Assembly (NCBI RefSeq): GCF_036323735.1 | Contig: NC_086023.1 | Location: 11,798,501 to 11,862,500, forward strand | DNA length: 64,000 bases | From: Rattus norvegicus | Lineage: Eukaryota > Chordata > Mammalia > Rodentia > Muridae | Direction of reading: 5' to 3' | Shown: positions 12,690 to 23,082 of the stretch, in pieces | Numbering within the stretch: position 1 is the stretch's first letter | How the letters are laid out: each line of letters begins with the position of its first letter | Notes under the pieces: model-generated | The model's input: only the letters and a program-made list of their open reading frames with translations | What the model was told of the DNA's origin: nothing | The model's database searches: none | Program-made: the position numbers and the translations under genes

Positions 12690-12904
12690 ATTTTCTAAAT
12701 GGGAATCCCAGTGCTTTGTAAATAATATAAACAGTGAGCAAATACGACTAAAAAGCCTCTGCACAGCAAAAGAAATGTCAGGTAGAGGAGTTAGCCACAG
12801 GATGGGAGAAAGCTTTGCTAGCAACACATCTGAAATGGGATTTCTATTTAGGATATACCAAGAGTTCAGAAGACTGAAGAAATTAAATACCTCAAAGTAA
12901 CATG
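12690..12904 (+). mobile_element. Old L1 ORF2 fragment, left half
   Basis: The order 'agcctctgcacagcaaaagaaa', 'ggatgggagaaagctttgc', 'tatctaggatatacca(a)gag' follows ORF2 C-terminal coding DNA of older L1s. It stops at about 12904 and appears to resume at 13546, so the two halves look like one element split by an LTR. Confidence 0.65.
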
Positions 12905-13171
12905 TCATACAGATGAAGGAAGGTAGAAGATAGAATGAGGCCTGTCATTGGATGAGAAGGAAGGGTGAGCGGGAGAAATGTCTGAGGGAAGAGGAGGAGA
13001 CTGGAATGGAAACAGACAGCAGAAAGAAGCTGCAGAGAGAGCATGGAGGCTGGAGTTAAGATTCCACTCTGTATTTACAGGTTGTTATGAATGTTCTTAA
13101 GGGATGGATGTGTACAGGGCTTTGTATGTTTAGGTGGGCAATTATCTCTTATCAGTTGGTCAGAGGTTATT

Positions 13172-13187
13172 GTGTTGTGTGTTCTTT
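13172..13187. repeat. Target-site duplication, left copy (ID element)
   Basis: A 16-bp direct repeat beginning GTGTTGTGTG and ending TTCTTT, repeated exactly at 13257-13272. It marks L1-machinery insertion of the ID element between them. Confidence 0.9.
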
Positions 13188-13256
13188 TTTTTTTTTTTTT
13201 TCAGAGCTGGGGACCGAACTCAGGGCCTTCTACCACTGAGCTAAATCCCCAACCCC
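13188..13256 (-). repeat. ID SINE (tRNA-Ala/BC1-type) with internal deletion
   Basis: On the minus strand it opens with the ID head 'ggggttggggatttagctca', keeps the box A region ('tagctcagtgg') and box B ('gttcggtccc'), and ends 'cagctctgaa' plus a poly(A) seen here as a T-run. About 20 nt of the ID consensus are missing between 'ggtaga' and 'aggccc', which is the self-complementary GCGCTTGCC..AAGCGC hairpin equivalent to the anticodon arm. Exact flanking duplications suggest a recent insertion. Confidence 0.9.
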
Positions 13257-13545
13257 GTGTTGTGTGTTCTTTCATGTGGCAAATTAAGTTTAAGAGAGTA
13301 TGTGGCAGCTGCCACAGAATTGTGATGTATATTTCTGGCATGATGGCTGCCTGTCTTGGGAACTGGATGAGTAGAGAGATTGTTGCCAGGCTCAGAGAGA
13401 GGCCATCAGCAGTGTTACATTGGATGGAGCAAAGCAGGTGAAAGGCTTTGCTGACTGAGATTGAGGTATCTATGAGATATCTTGGGGCACTGCAGTGCCA
13501 GACCTAGTGGGGGTAAAAGACAATCATTTTTATAATTTTACAGCA

Positions 13546-13770
13546 GCAACCCAATTAATAGGTAGACTGATAAAATGACAGTTCTCAAAAAGATGAAATA
13601 CAAAAGACCAATAAACATGAAAAATGTTTCACCCCACTAATGACCAGAAAATTGCAAATCAAAACTAAAGAGAGATCTTATCTATGGCTATCTTACCAGA
13701 GGCACAATGGCGATCATTAAGAGAGGAACAGGAAGACAATCAAGGTGGAAAGTGGAGGGATAAATAATAC
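13546..13770 (+). mobile_element. Old L1 ORF2 fragment, right half
   Basis: Resumes L1 ORF2: 'acccaattaatagg', 'acagttctcaaaaag', 'aaagaccaataaacatg', 'attgcaaatcaaaact'. Continuation of 12690-12904 across the LTR. Heavily mutated; no open frame. Confidence 0.65.
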
Positions 13771-13919
13771 TAAGGATATTTTTAAAAGCCATAATATTTT
13801 ATACTTATCTAAAATAATGTGGCATTACTTAGTTACTTACCTGAACACTTCGTTGTCGGGAATGTAACCGGGACCTGGTGTCTGCTTCTATCACCCCCAC
13901 CTTTTAACCGGTAGCTATT

Positions 13920-15410
13920 ATGCATGAGTGCATCTCCATCTATTTTGGCCAGGCTGGTATCCAGATCAGCAATGCCTCCTGGGAGCTCTACTGCCTAGAA
14001 CAGGGCATCCAGCCTGATGGCCAGATGCTAAGTGACAAGACCATTGAGGGAGGAGATGACTCCTTCAACACCTTTATTGAGACGGGAACTGGCAAGCATG
14101 TGCCCCAGGCAGTGTTCCTAGACCTAGAACCCACAGTTATTGATAAAGTTTGTACTGTTACCTATCACCAGCTCTTCCACCCAGAGCAGCTCATCACAGG
14201 CAAGGAAGATGCTGCCAATAACTATGCCCATGGCCACCTCACCCTTGGCAAGGAGATGACTGCCCTTGTCTTGGACAGAATTTACAAGCTGGCTGGCCAG
14301 TGCACAGGTCTCCAGGGCTTCTCCATAGCTTTGGTGGGAGAACTGGCTCTGGGTTCAACTCTCTGCTGATGGAGTGACTCTCTGTTGATTACAGAAAGAA
14401 GTCCAAGCTGGAGTTCTCCATTTACTCAGCCCTCCAGGTTTCCATTGTTGTGGTAGAGCCCTACAATTCCATCCTCACCTTCCACACCACCCTGGAGTAC
14501 TGTTTGTGCCTTCATGTTAGACAATGAGACCATCTGTCATAGAAATCTTGACCTTGAGCACCCAACCTACACTGACCTTAACCACCTTATTAGCTAGATT
14601 GTGTCTTCCATCACCACTGCCCTCAGATTTGACCCGGATATGAATGTTGATCTGATAGAATTCCAGACCAACCTGGTGCCCTACCCTCTCATCCACTTCC
14701 CTCTGGCCACTTATGCCCTTGTCATCTCTGCTGAGAAAGCCTACAATGAGCAGCTTTCTATAGCAGAGATCACCTATGCCTGCTTTGAGCCAGCCAACCA
14801 GATGGTGAAATGTGACCCTCGCCATTGTAAATACATGGCTTGCTGCTTGCTATATCATGGTGATATGCTTCCCAAGGATGCCAATGCTGCTATTGCCACC
14901 AAGACCAAGTGCAGCATCCAGTTTGTGGACTGGTGCCCAACTGGCTTCAAGGTGGGCATTAATTACCAGTCTCCCACTGTGGTACTTGGTGGTGACCTGG
15001 CAAAGGTCCAGAGAGCTGTGTGCATGCTGATCAACACCACAGCCATTGCTGAGACCTGGACTCACCTAGATTACAAGTATGATCTGATGTATTCCAAGTG
15101 TGCCTTTGTGCACTGGTATGTCGGTGAGGGCATGGAGGAGGGGGAGTTTTCTGAGGCCTGTCAAGACATAGCTGCCCTACAGAAGGATTATGAGGAGGTT
15201 GGTATGGATTCTGTTGAAGATGAAGGTGAGGAAGAAGGAGAGGAATACTAGTTCATTTCTCCAGTCACTGAATCATGCCAAACTCAAAGCTCCAGCTCCC
15301 ATCGCTATCTGTAGGCATTGATGGTTCTGTGCTTTTTCCATTCTGTGATCATGTCTTGTCCATGTGTTACCTCTAAGTTTTCCATGATGTCTAAAAGTGA
15401 AAGCTTTAAG
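13920..15410 (+). pseudogene. Processed alpha-tubulin pseudogene
   Basis: Intronless copy of an alpha-tubulin mRNA, the GTP-binding subunit of microtubules. The ATG at 13920 starts MHECISI, followed by 'GQAGIQI', 'DLEPTVID', 'LITGKEDAANNYA' and, further on, 'FVDWCPTGFKVGINYQ', with the acidic C-terminus EEEGEEY at about 15230-15250. The tail sequence points to the Tuba1a/1b class. The GGGTGSG glycine-rich loop region (about 14330-14400) is frameshifted, a stop closes the first frame at about 14366, another TAG lies at 14593-14595, and about 7 codons net are lost. Many Arg codons have become His, Cys or Gln (for example R2H), as expected for decay of methylated CpG. A 3' UTR-like stretch follows and AATAAA lies at 15464. 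No target duplications identified. Not functional. Confidence 0.92.
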
Positions 15411-17354
15411 AAAAAAATATGTATAATACAAACAAGTGAGGATGTATGTGTATGTATAGTTTGAATAAAGTTATACTAGTTGGGGTGATAATGCCTTTTT
15501 CTAGCTGTACACTAACCAAAACCACTGTATCAGGCATGAAAAATCTCCTTTGATTCATTGGTCAGGTAAGGGTAAGCAACTTCCCAGGCAATGTAGGTTA
15601 TTGCTGTTGCCCCTGATTGCTTCCAGGATCTGAAGGGAAGTCCTAATTGCTGAAGACATCAGGTACTTCAGATACAGGATTCAGAGGAATCAGGCTGGAA
15701 CTGGCCTGAAAATCCTGGGGATTCTTTCACTGTATTCAAAGGTTCTATGCAAACTGCTAAGAGAAAAGATGAACAATTGATAATTATACATTTTTTATGT
15801 TGACTGCAAGTCACATCAATGGCCAACATGGCAATATCTCAAAATGTGCAATAGAGGCATTTATACCTTAGTGGTAACCAACAGATATGTCCTGGGACTT
15901 AAGGCATCCTCAAAGAAGAGAATCCATATTTGATATTGCAAACCTAGTTGACTCTACATTTCAAGGGAACTCATTATATTAGAGGAGAGCCTGCTACAGC
16001 CACTTTCCTAACTCTGTGTAATTCCTAATCATATTCTAAATATTTATCTTTATATACACAAATAAATGTAGATATCACCGGTCACCAAGGAAACTTCTTT
16101 TTGCAGCAGACAATGATCATTAAAGAATGAACATCAAAATGAAGAGGAAACTCACTGTGGTGCTCAGTCTCAACTGATGCATCCACAGCATAACCCTTAC
16201 CTATATGCTCAGGGAACATGGGAAAACGAATGGAAAATTTATCAGAGCCAGGGGACCAAAATATTTGCTGTACTCCTGTTTTCTGCCAAGGTCCAGCCTC
16301 AGCTTGGAGAGGGGTTTCTGAGGAAAGAGTGCTTGGGAGTGGTAGGGAGTGGTAGAAGTGACGTGAAGTCAATTCTGGGTACAAACTGACAGCTCTGTGT
16401 TTTGTTCTTAACAACTCTCCAGAGGTCTCCAGACAGTGCAGCTCTTGGTGACCAAAGCATAGTCTTTTATCTGCATATCAATTCAACCATCAACCCCCGG
16501 TTCCCTTTTGATTATCCCACCAATCAGTATTTTATAATCTTAGCCATTTGATTCTTAGAAAAGACAGCAAGTACATTTTTAGTATTGCAAATGAATTCAG
16601 AGATTTGCCTGCCTTTGTAAGCATAAACTATAAACTATCTGGGTGGAATCTGGTTCTGAGATCACCATTCCCATCACACCTGGGTGTAAACTTGCTCTGT
16701 CCCAGGTTGACCTTGAACTCAGAAATCCATCTGCCTTTGTAAGTACTAAAAATATGCTAGCTGAGTAAGATCCTGCCCTATGATTACCACTCCCTAATCT
16801 CTTTATCTTTTTCCTTAATATCCTTTCGACAAGCTGGCTCATTACAGCTGCCTCTGTTCTTTTAGGTCTGTGACTCCCCTCATACAATTCATATTGCATA
16901 CTTATACTTTGCATAGTTGAAGAACTCATGTATTCAGAGTTCTTTCCCATAGCCTTAAAGGCTGTCCTAAAGGTCACAATGTTTACCATTTTGTTAAGGA
17001 CATTAGTCATATCCCCACCTCTCAGACTCATGCTGTTTCTTATAATCATGGAATCATTAATTTTGACAGGGAGAACATTCCCCAATAACCTTGTCAGAGA
17101 GAATATTTCACAAAGAAGGAACGCAAAGTAAATTATATACCTTATTATACAAACAAGCTTTATGCCTAGAAACTATCAACACTCAAGGAGGCCCTGTCCT
17201 GTTGGTTCTGCTCCAGGGGCTTCTCACATTGTCTCTCCTGCAGTGGCTATTCAGAATTTGGGAGTTTTCTAGATATAATAAACAAAACTACACCTATAAA
17301 ATCTTAGGTAACAATATGATTGTCCAATCAAGAACTGGAAAATTTTAACATCTG
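15411..17354. other. Mostly unrecognised; two B1-like pieces in tandem
   Basis: At 16587-16640 and 16690-16760 there are two reverse-strand pieces like the B1 SINE 3' half ('gaactcagaaatccatctgcc'), about 120 bp apart and followed by similar text ('...ccattccc' and '...ccactccc'), suggesting a local duplication, perhaps within an unrecognised LTR. A 162-codon minus frame (16597-17085) has no recognised motif. The rest is not identified. Confidence 0.4.
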
Positions 17355-17700
17355 TTGACACACCAACACAGGCGAGGGAAATCTCAGGAGGCCCCACCTG
17401 TAAATGAAGAACTACAGGAAATCAGTGTCTGCTGAGAGCAGGAGAATTAGTCTTTTCCAGGAGTGAGTCCCTTAGCTGGTTTTCTAATACCAAGTGGCCA
17501 TTCTTTAAAATGGTATACACATGAGCAACACTAAACAGATTCGGCAAATTATCTATATTTTTATACATATATGGATACATTCAATAATAATGATCAAAGA
17601 GGTCATAGATTTGAGAGAGAGTGGGAGAGGTTGCAAGGACGAGAGGGAGGGAGGAACAATGTGAATACAGTACACATGTATGAAATTTAAAAAATAAATT
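17355..17700 (+). mobile_element. Old (Lx-type) L1 3' UTR
   Basis: 'aggaggccccacctgtaaat', 'gtctgctgagagcaggagaat', 'taccaagtggcca' and 'gatttgagagagagtggg', followed by a purine block and an AAAATAAA end, form the ordered 3' UTR of Lx L1s. Truncated at its 5' end. It belongs to the same class as 4890-5158. Confidence 0.75.
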
Positions 17701-17704
17701 TGAT

Positions 17705-17940
17705 AAAAAGGAAGCATTGAAAAACACAAACTAAAACAAAGCCAAGAATGTATTGTCAAGGATGTGGACGAAAAAGAGTACTTACATACTGCTGGTGGGT
17801 GGGACTGTAAAAAAGTCCAGCATCGGTGTGCATTAATATGAAGGTTTTTCAAAAAAAAATAGATCTGCTATATGACCCAGTTATACTGCTGTGAACATTT
17901 AGTTAAAGGAATATTAAGCTAGAAATATAACCATCAAGTG
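17705..17940 (+). mobile_element. Old L1 ORF2 3' coding fragment
   Basis: 'tcaaggatgtggacgaaaaaga', 'catactgctggtgggtggga' and 'ctatatgacccagttatact' correspond to the Cys-rich C-terminal coding region of ORF2 in ancient L1s. Strongly mutated, separate from the 3' UTR fragment just upstream. Confidence 0.75.
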
Positions 17941-18120
17941 TTTTTTCTCATCTTGGCTTTCTAGATTTTACAGAGCTTTATAAAACCATGTCTGCCTTTA
18001 TAACATGAAAATCAAAATTGTCTAGGCTAACAAAAGGGAGTAATGGGGGGAACCAAGAAAGGAGAGGGCTGTGGACATTGGGAGAATCTGGTCAATCAAC
18101 AATATAAAATCTTTATATCT

Positions 18121-18131
18121 TAAAAATAATT
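18121..18131. repeat. Target-site duplication, left copy (Ybx1 pseudogene)
   Basis: The 11-bp TAAAAATAATT is repeated at 19676-19686, after the A-rich end of the pseudogene. Confidence 0.65.
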
Positions 18132-19675
18132 CTTATAGTTCGATCGGTAGCGGGAGTGGAGAGTATACCCCAGAGAGCCAGAGAGCCTTGAGAGCTCCAC
18201 TGCCATCGCTGGCCTAGTCACCATAACACAGAGAAGAAGCCGCAGCTGTCGCCACAGGCCCCAGTCACCATCACCACAACCAGGAGTAGCGAGGTTGAGA
18301 CTCAGCAGCGACCGCACCAAGCTGGGGCAGCCTCACATCTGTGGCTCCCACAGCGGCTACAAGAAAGTCATTGCAACGAAGGTTTTGTGAACAGTATAAT
18401 GTTGTTCAATGTAAGGAATGAATACAGTTTCATTGACAAGAATGACACCAAGGAAGACGTATTTGTACACCAGACTGCCATAAAGAAGGAAAACCCCAGG
18501 AAGAACCTTCACAATGTAGGAGATGGCGAGACCGGAGTTTGATGTTGTTGAAGGAGAAAAGGGTGCGGAGGCAGCAAATGTTACCTGCCCTGATGGAGGT
18601 TCAGTTCAAGGCAGTAAATACGCAGCAGACAGTAACCATTATAGGTGCTATCCACGTCGTAGGGCTCCTCCAGGCAATTACCAGCAAAATTACCGGAATA
18701 GTGAGAGTGGGGAAAAGAATGGGGGATCGAAAAACGCTCTCGAAGGCCAAGCCCAACAACCCAAGTCCTATCGCAGGCGAAGGTTCTGACCTTACTATAT
18801 GCAGAGACCCTATGTGTGCTGACCACAGGATTCCAAACCCCTGGGCAAGGAGAGTTGATGGATGATGCTAACCACCAGGGTGCAGGAGAGCAAGGTAGAC
18901 CAGTAAGACAGAACATGTATGTGGTTACTGACCATGATTCCTCAGGGGCTCTCAAGGTAGACCAGTAAGACAAAGGATGTATCGGGGTTACAGACCACGA
19001 TTCCACAGGGGCTCTCCTCTCCAAAGACAGCCTAGAGAGGATGGCAGTGAAGAGGACAAAGAAAATCAAGGAGATGAGACCCAAGGTCAGCAGCCACCTC
19101 AACATCGTCAGTATTGCTGCAACTTCAATTACTGAAGCAGACACCCAGAGAACCCTAAACCACAAGATGGCAAAGAGACAAAAGCAGCAAATCCACCAGC
19201 TGAGAATTTGTCTGCTGAGCAGGGCAGGGCTGAGTAAAAGCCGGCTTACCATCTCTACCATAATTCGGTTGGTTATCCAACAAAAAGAAATGAATACGAA
19301 ATTCCAGCAATAAGAAATGAGCAAAGATTGGAGCTGAAGACCTTAAGTGCTTGCCTTTTGCCCATTGACCAGATCCACTAGAACTATCTGCAGTATCTAT
19401 GCAGCATGGGGTTTTTATTATTTTTACCTAAAGAAGTCTGTTTTTGGTCATGACAAACATGTTTTTCTTTTTGTTTTGTTTTTTGTTTTTTTAAGAAAAA
19501 AAAAAGGCCTGGTTTTTCTCAATACACTTTTAACGGTTTTTAAATTGTTTCATATCTGGTCAAGTTGAGATTTATAAGAACTTCATTTTTAATTTGCAAT
19601 AAAGTTTGCAACTTGATTTTTTTCAAAAGAGTCAACAAACTTCAAGCACCTATTAATAAAGGTCTTAAATAATAA
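18132..19675 (+). pseudogene. Processed Ybx1 (Y-box protein 1) pseudogene
   Basis: Near full-length retrocopy of the mRNA for YB-1, a cold-shock-domain RNA/DNA-binding protein. It starts in the 5' UTR (tagttcgatcgg), covers the coding region and the whole 3' UTR with AATAAA motifs (19600, 19655), and lacks introns. The start ATG is AGG at 18282-18284 and the Ala/Pro-rich N-terminal segment is mostly missing. The cold-shock domain is readable in pieces, with RNP1 changed to NEYSFID. A 267-nt open stretch (18523-18789) covers EFDVVEGEKGAEAANVT to the RRRRF motif, then CCA has become TGA. A 62-bp tandem duplication (18892-19015) shifts the frame. The A-tail is degenerate (about 19667-19680). A 247-codon minus-strand frame over it (18581-19324) is a by-product. 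Not functional. Confidence 0.95.
18892..19015 (+). repeat. 62-bp tandem duplication inside Ybx1 pseudogene
   Basis: Unit 18892-18953 is repeated at 18954-19015, each starting 'aaggtagaccagtaagaca' and ending 'caggggctctc'. The parent message carries one copy. 62 is not a multiple of three. The units differ at several sites, so the duplication is not very recent. Confidence 0.85.
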
Positions 19676-19689
19676 TAAAAATAATTTTA

Positions 19690-19704
19690 AAGTAATGAGT
19701 TTTT
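19690..19704. repeat. Target-site duplication, left copy (L1 fragment)
   Basis: AAGTAATGAGTTTTT, repeated at 19865-19879. Confidence 0.9.
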
Positions 19705-19864
19705 TTTCTTTTTTTAAAATTTTATTTATTTATTTTATTTTATTTTTTTAACTTGAGTATTTCTTATTTACATTTCGAGTGTTATTCCCTTTCCCGGCTT
19801 ACGGGCCAACATCCCCCTAATCCCTCCCCCTCCCCTTCTTTATGGGTGTTCCCCTCCCCATCCG
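19705..19864 (-). mobile_element. Severely truncated rat L1 3' end
   Basis: The reverse complement matches the last ~160 bp of the rat L1 at 39.3-39.45 kb: polypurine tract, 'cccggcttacggg' region, 'cgaaatgta.ataagaaatactcaagtta' and A-tail (T-run at the left). Flanked by a perfect 15-bp duplication. It sits about 15 bp past the Ybx1 pseudogene's own right TSD, so it is younger than that copy. Confidence 0.93.
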
Positions 19865-19994
19865 AAGTAATGAGTTTTTAATCATTATAGTATTTATATG
19901 TTCATGAAATTGGTTTAATAGACTATAGGTACTATTTTTAAGGCATAAAGTATGATGCTTATTCTAATTATGTCAGTGAACTTGAAGTGACAAA

Positions 19995-20041
19995 CACACA
20001 CACACACATATATATGTATGTATATATATATATATATATAC
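19995..20041. repeat. (CA)n(TA)n microsatellite
   Basis: CA units followed by TATG and TA units. It produces a short chance open frame. Confidence 0.9.
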
Positions 20042-20984
20042 ATGCTTGTCAATTTAAATCTACCTATTCCTATTGGTCATCTTGGCTTGTCATAACAAAT
20101 ATCAGAGGCTTGGTAAGTTACACATTAGTAACTTATTTTCTTACTGCTCTAGCATCTGGAAATTTACCTCAAAAGTTGATTTCTCCAGAGACAGCCCTCC
20201 TTGGCTTAAAAAGGTTTTCTTTTCATTGGATGTTCAAATGGCCTTTCTTCTGTGTGCATAACCATTCCCAGTGTCTCTTGCTTTTCTTGGAAAAAAAGTC
20301 ATAATGAATATGACCCACCTTTATCATATTATCTTAATAACTTCCTTCAAGGCCCTAACAAAAGTCACAGTAAACCTAGAGGTTCAGGTTTCCACTATGA
20401 ATTTGGGAGGCCATGATCCAGTCCACGTTACCACCCTGCTTGTTTTTATCCTAACCCCTTGCTCCTCCTCAAGCTTTTACCACAGATGCCAGCACAGCAG
20501 GCATCTCCTGCCACAGGGTAGAAAAATATTTGACTAAAGATAGCAGACAAAGAAATTAAACAAGACCTGCAGGTGGAATTAAAATTAGTGAGCTGAATGA
20601 CTAATGAAAATGGAACAATTGAAGGTTAAATAAATTTCAGGAGAATTAGGTAGCAAGTTTCAGTTGATATATCAAGTTCACTATTCTTCCAGAATACCTG
20701 GATATACGTTCAGTGAGTTCAAATAAAGAAGCTGCACATTTTGAATTTCCAGGCTAGATAGATCATAAAGTAAATGATCTCTCTTTGTGTTTTAAAGCAA
20801 AATTTAAAACATGTTTGATACCGGATGATCTCCCTGTCCTTCTCATACAAAACCTTCAGATGGTTTGTTTTTGTATCTTTTAAAAGATAAATGTAGAGGA
20901 CAATGAAAGAAAGGAAGTCTTTAAATTAGTTTAGTTTTGGAGTATGAGTGTTCTCTAACAATGTTTTTGATAGTTTAGGGTTAT
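20042..20984. other. No feature recognised
   Basis: Non-coding. Open frames of 62-105 codons (20073-20537) show no recognisable family. Confidence 0.4.
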
Positions 20985-21220
20985 AAAGAAAGATAGAAGG
21001 AAGGAAGGAAGATTGAAGAAAGGAAGGAAGTTGTAAAGAGAGATCTACAATGTGGTTCTAGGGATATAAAGAAAGATAGAAGGAAGGAAGGAAGGGAGGA
21101 AGGGAGGGAGGAAGGAAGGAAGGAAGGAAGAAGGAAGGAGGAAGGAAGGAAGGAAGGAAGAAGGAAGGAAGGAAGAAGGAAGGAAGGGAGGAAGAAGGAA
21201 GGGAGGAAGGAAGGAAGCAG
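20985..21220 (+). repeat. (GGAA)n polypurine tract
   Basis: GGAA/GGAG units, almost pure purine over about 160 bp (21060-21217). The starting motif 'ataaagaaagatagaagg' occurs twice, at about 20983 and 21065. Long mirror-type purine runs can form triplex DNA and vary in length. Confidence 0.95.
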
Positions 21221-21702
21221 GCTAAGGAGATCTGCATACTAAGTATTAAAAATTAAAACAAAACAGAAACTTGTCTTATTCACTATGCCTTTCCTCCACT
21301 GTGGAACAGTGCACAACCAAAAGGAAATCTAGACTTATTTACATTGTGGGCTCAGTGCTATCAACATCAGCAAGAACAAAATCTGCTCTGCTTGTTACCC
21401 TACAAGCAAGTCTACAGTAGAGACTGCATGGACAGAAAGGTCCCTATCATTGCTTAATTGTCTTCTAGCAACTTAAGACACAGCTAAGGAGAAATAAGCA
21501 TCTAGAGAAAATGTAAATATTAAACAGGGCAAGGGAGAGACATTCAAAGATGATTCGGTGAATACAAGAACATACAGCTTCAAAGATTATAAACATAAAA
21601 AATTATAAAAAAAACCTTTCAGAGTAAAATGAAAATATGGTCTATAAGAAACATCACTGTACTTAAAACAAAAAAGAGAACTCTGCTAACAAAAACCATT
21701 TC

Positions 21703-21965
21703 TGCTGGTGAGATGGCATTACAGTCAAGAGGATTTTCAGTGCTTGCAGAGGATCTGAGTTTGGTCCTAGCACCCATATGTAACTACTCCTGCTAGCCTG
21801 TAACTATAGCTCCAATGACCTGCATACACTTTTCTGGATTTCACACGTATCTGCATGTGCGTGTGCGCACACAGGCATGCACACATGCACACACACACAT
21901 ATACCACACACACACACAACACACACACACAAATACCCATATACACACACATACACATGATATAA
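21703..21965 (+). repeat. B3/B4-family SINE with CA-rich tail, degraded
   Basis: 'gctggtgagatggca', 'cttgcagaggatctgagttt' and 'cctagcaccca' are the SINE body motifs, followed by a long imperfect CA tail (21860-21960) that is typical of these elements. Confidence 0.65.
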
Positions 21966-23070
21966 AATATAGATTTTAAACAAGGAATATAAGGAAATAC
22001 AGAATTAAAAATGGAACACAATAGAAAAAAGACAGAATTTTTTTCCAAAATAAAAAAAAATTAGTAAGAACATTTTAAAGTAAAATTTTAAAATTATATG
22101 GTAAGCATCTTCTGATATTTTTGAAATAGGTAATAAAGCAAAGAAAGATCAAATAGAAAAGGGTCAGAAAAATAAACAAAACATATGTTAATAAAAATTT
22201 CCCTGAAGGACAAGTCCAGTGAGTACTCAGTACGTGGCTGAAAATAGAACCCGAAGGTGCAACTTTAGTAAACCTCTGTGGACTAGATGAACCCTAAAGC
22301 TTTCTTTATGGAGAGAGAGCAGATTCAGAGAACAAGGCATTGAACATAAGGGAGATTTTCTCCCTTGATTCTTGAGAATTTTATATACGTCTACAATAAA
22401 ATATGATCACTTACAGTACCCATATTCCTCCTGCAACTGCCCTGGCTGCCCCTACATAGCACACCCAATCATCTGTGGATAGTGTGGTCACTGGTGAGTT
22501 TCCCATGCTCTAATGGATTCCCGCACACTCATATACCCACAGGTAGCATTAGTTTTACTAAATAGTTTTAAAAAATCAGATTGCAGCTGATTGGAGGTTC
22601 TAGGACTCCCTTGGCATATTAAAATAATGGACGCTCATGATCTTTTCATATATATGGAGGAACTTTCACACTACGTGGTAAATTAGACTTAATAGAGAAG
22701 TAAATAAGCAAAAAAGTAACAAATAACTGACTCCAGAAGTTGTTTCTGGAAGATTAGCAATTATTACTGCTGGGTTGGTATAGACAGAAAAGTAACATGG
22801 GCAGGCAGGATGTGTGTGGTAAGAACAAAATATTTACCTTTGTTACAGAGAGTCCAAAGGTAACAACTGATATTAAAAAGCACAAAGAATTAACGTAAGT
22901 ATTTATTACTGTGTACAAGTGTAAAAATAAATTTTAGAACAGATACTCCTTATAAAGGGGAGACAGGGATTACTAAACAATCATAGAGAGAAGCAGGGCG
23001 AAGAGGGCTAACCAATCAGAAGGATAGAGACTCAGCGAGATTTATTAAATGATTAAAATGTGATTTATAT
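21966..23070. other. No feature recognised
   Basis: About 1.1 kb of AT-rich non-coding sequence without recognised repeat or open frame of note. Confidence 0.4.
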
Positions 23071-23082
23071 AGAAATATGAAA
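23071..23082. repeat. Target-site duplication, left copy (L1)
   Basis: AGAAATATGAAA, repeated at 24450-24461. Confidence 0.8.

Larger units (their letters stand above)
12905..13545 (+). mobile_element. Solo LTR-like element (rodent ERV) inside L1
   Basis: Shares the order 'ttggatgagaaggaag', 'gggagaaatgtctgagg', 'caggttgttatgaatg', 'gatggatgtgtacagg', 'aggtgggcaattat' with 47810-48300, marking a dispersed LTR family. It lies between two collinear halves of an old L1 ORF2. It may start TG at about 12903 and end CA near 13546 with a weak GTAAC/GCAAC target duplication. An ID SINE is inserted at 13188-13256. No coding content. Confidence 0.5.

Noticed and set aside
14601..15251. 216-codon open frame as a functional tubulin gene
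   Set aside because: It starts at a GTG in mid-protein, the upstream part is frameshifted and interrupted by stops, and key Arg residues are lost through CpG decay.
16597..17085. 162-codon minus-strand frame as a gene
   Set aside because: Overlaps B1-derived sequence, with no recognisable motif or homolog.
21000..21220. CRISPR-like array
   Set aside because: Simple GGAA repeat without unique spacers, in a vertebrate genome.
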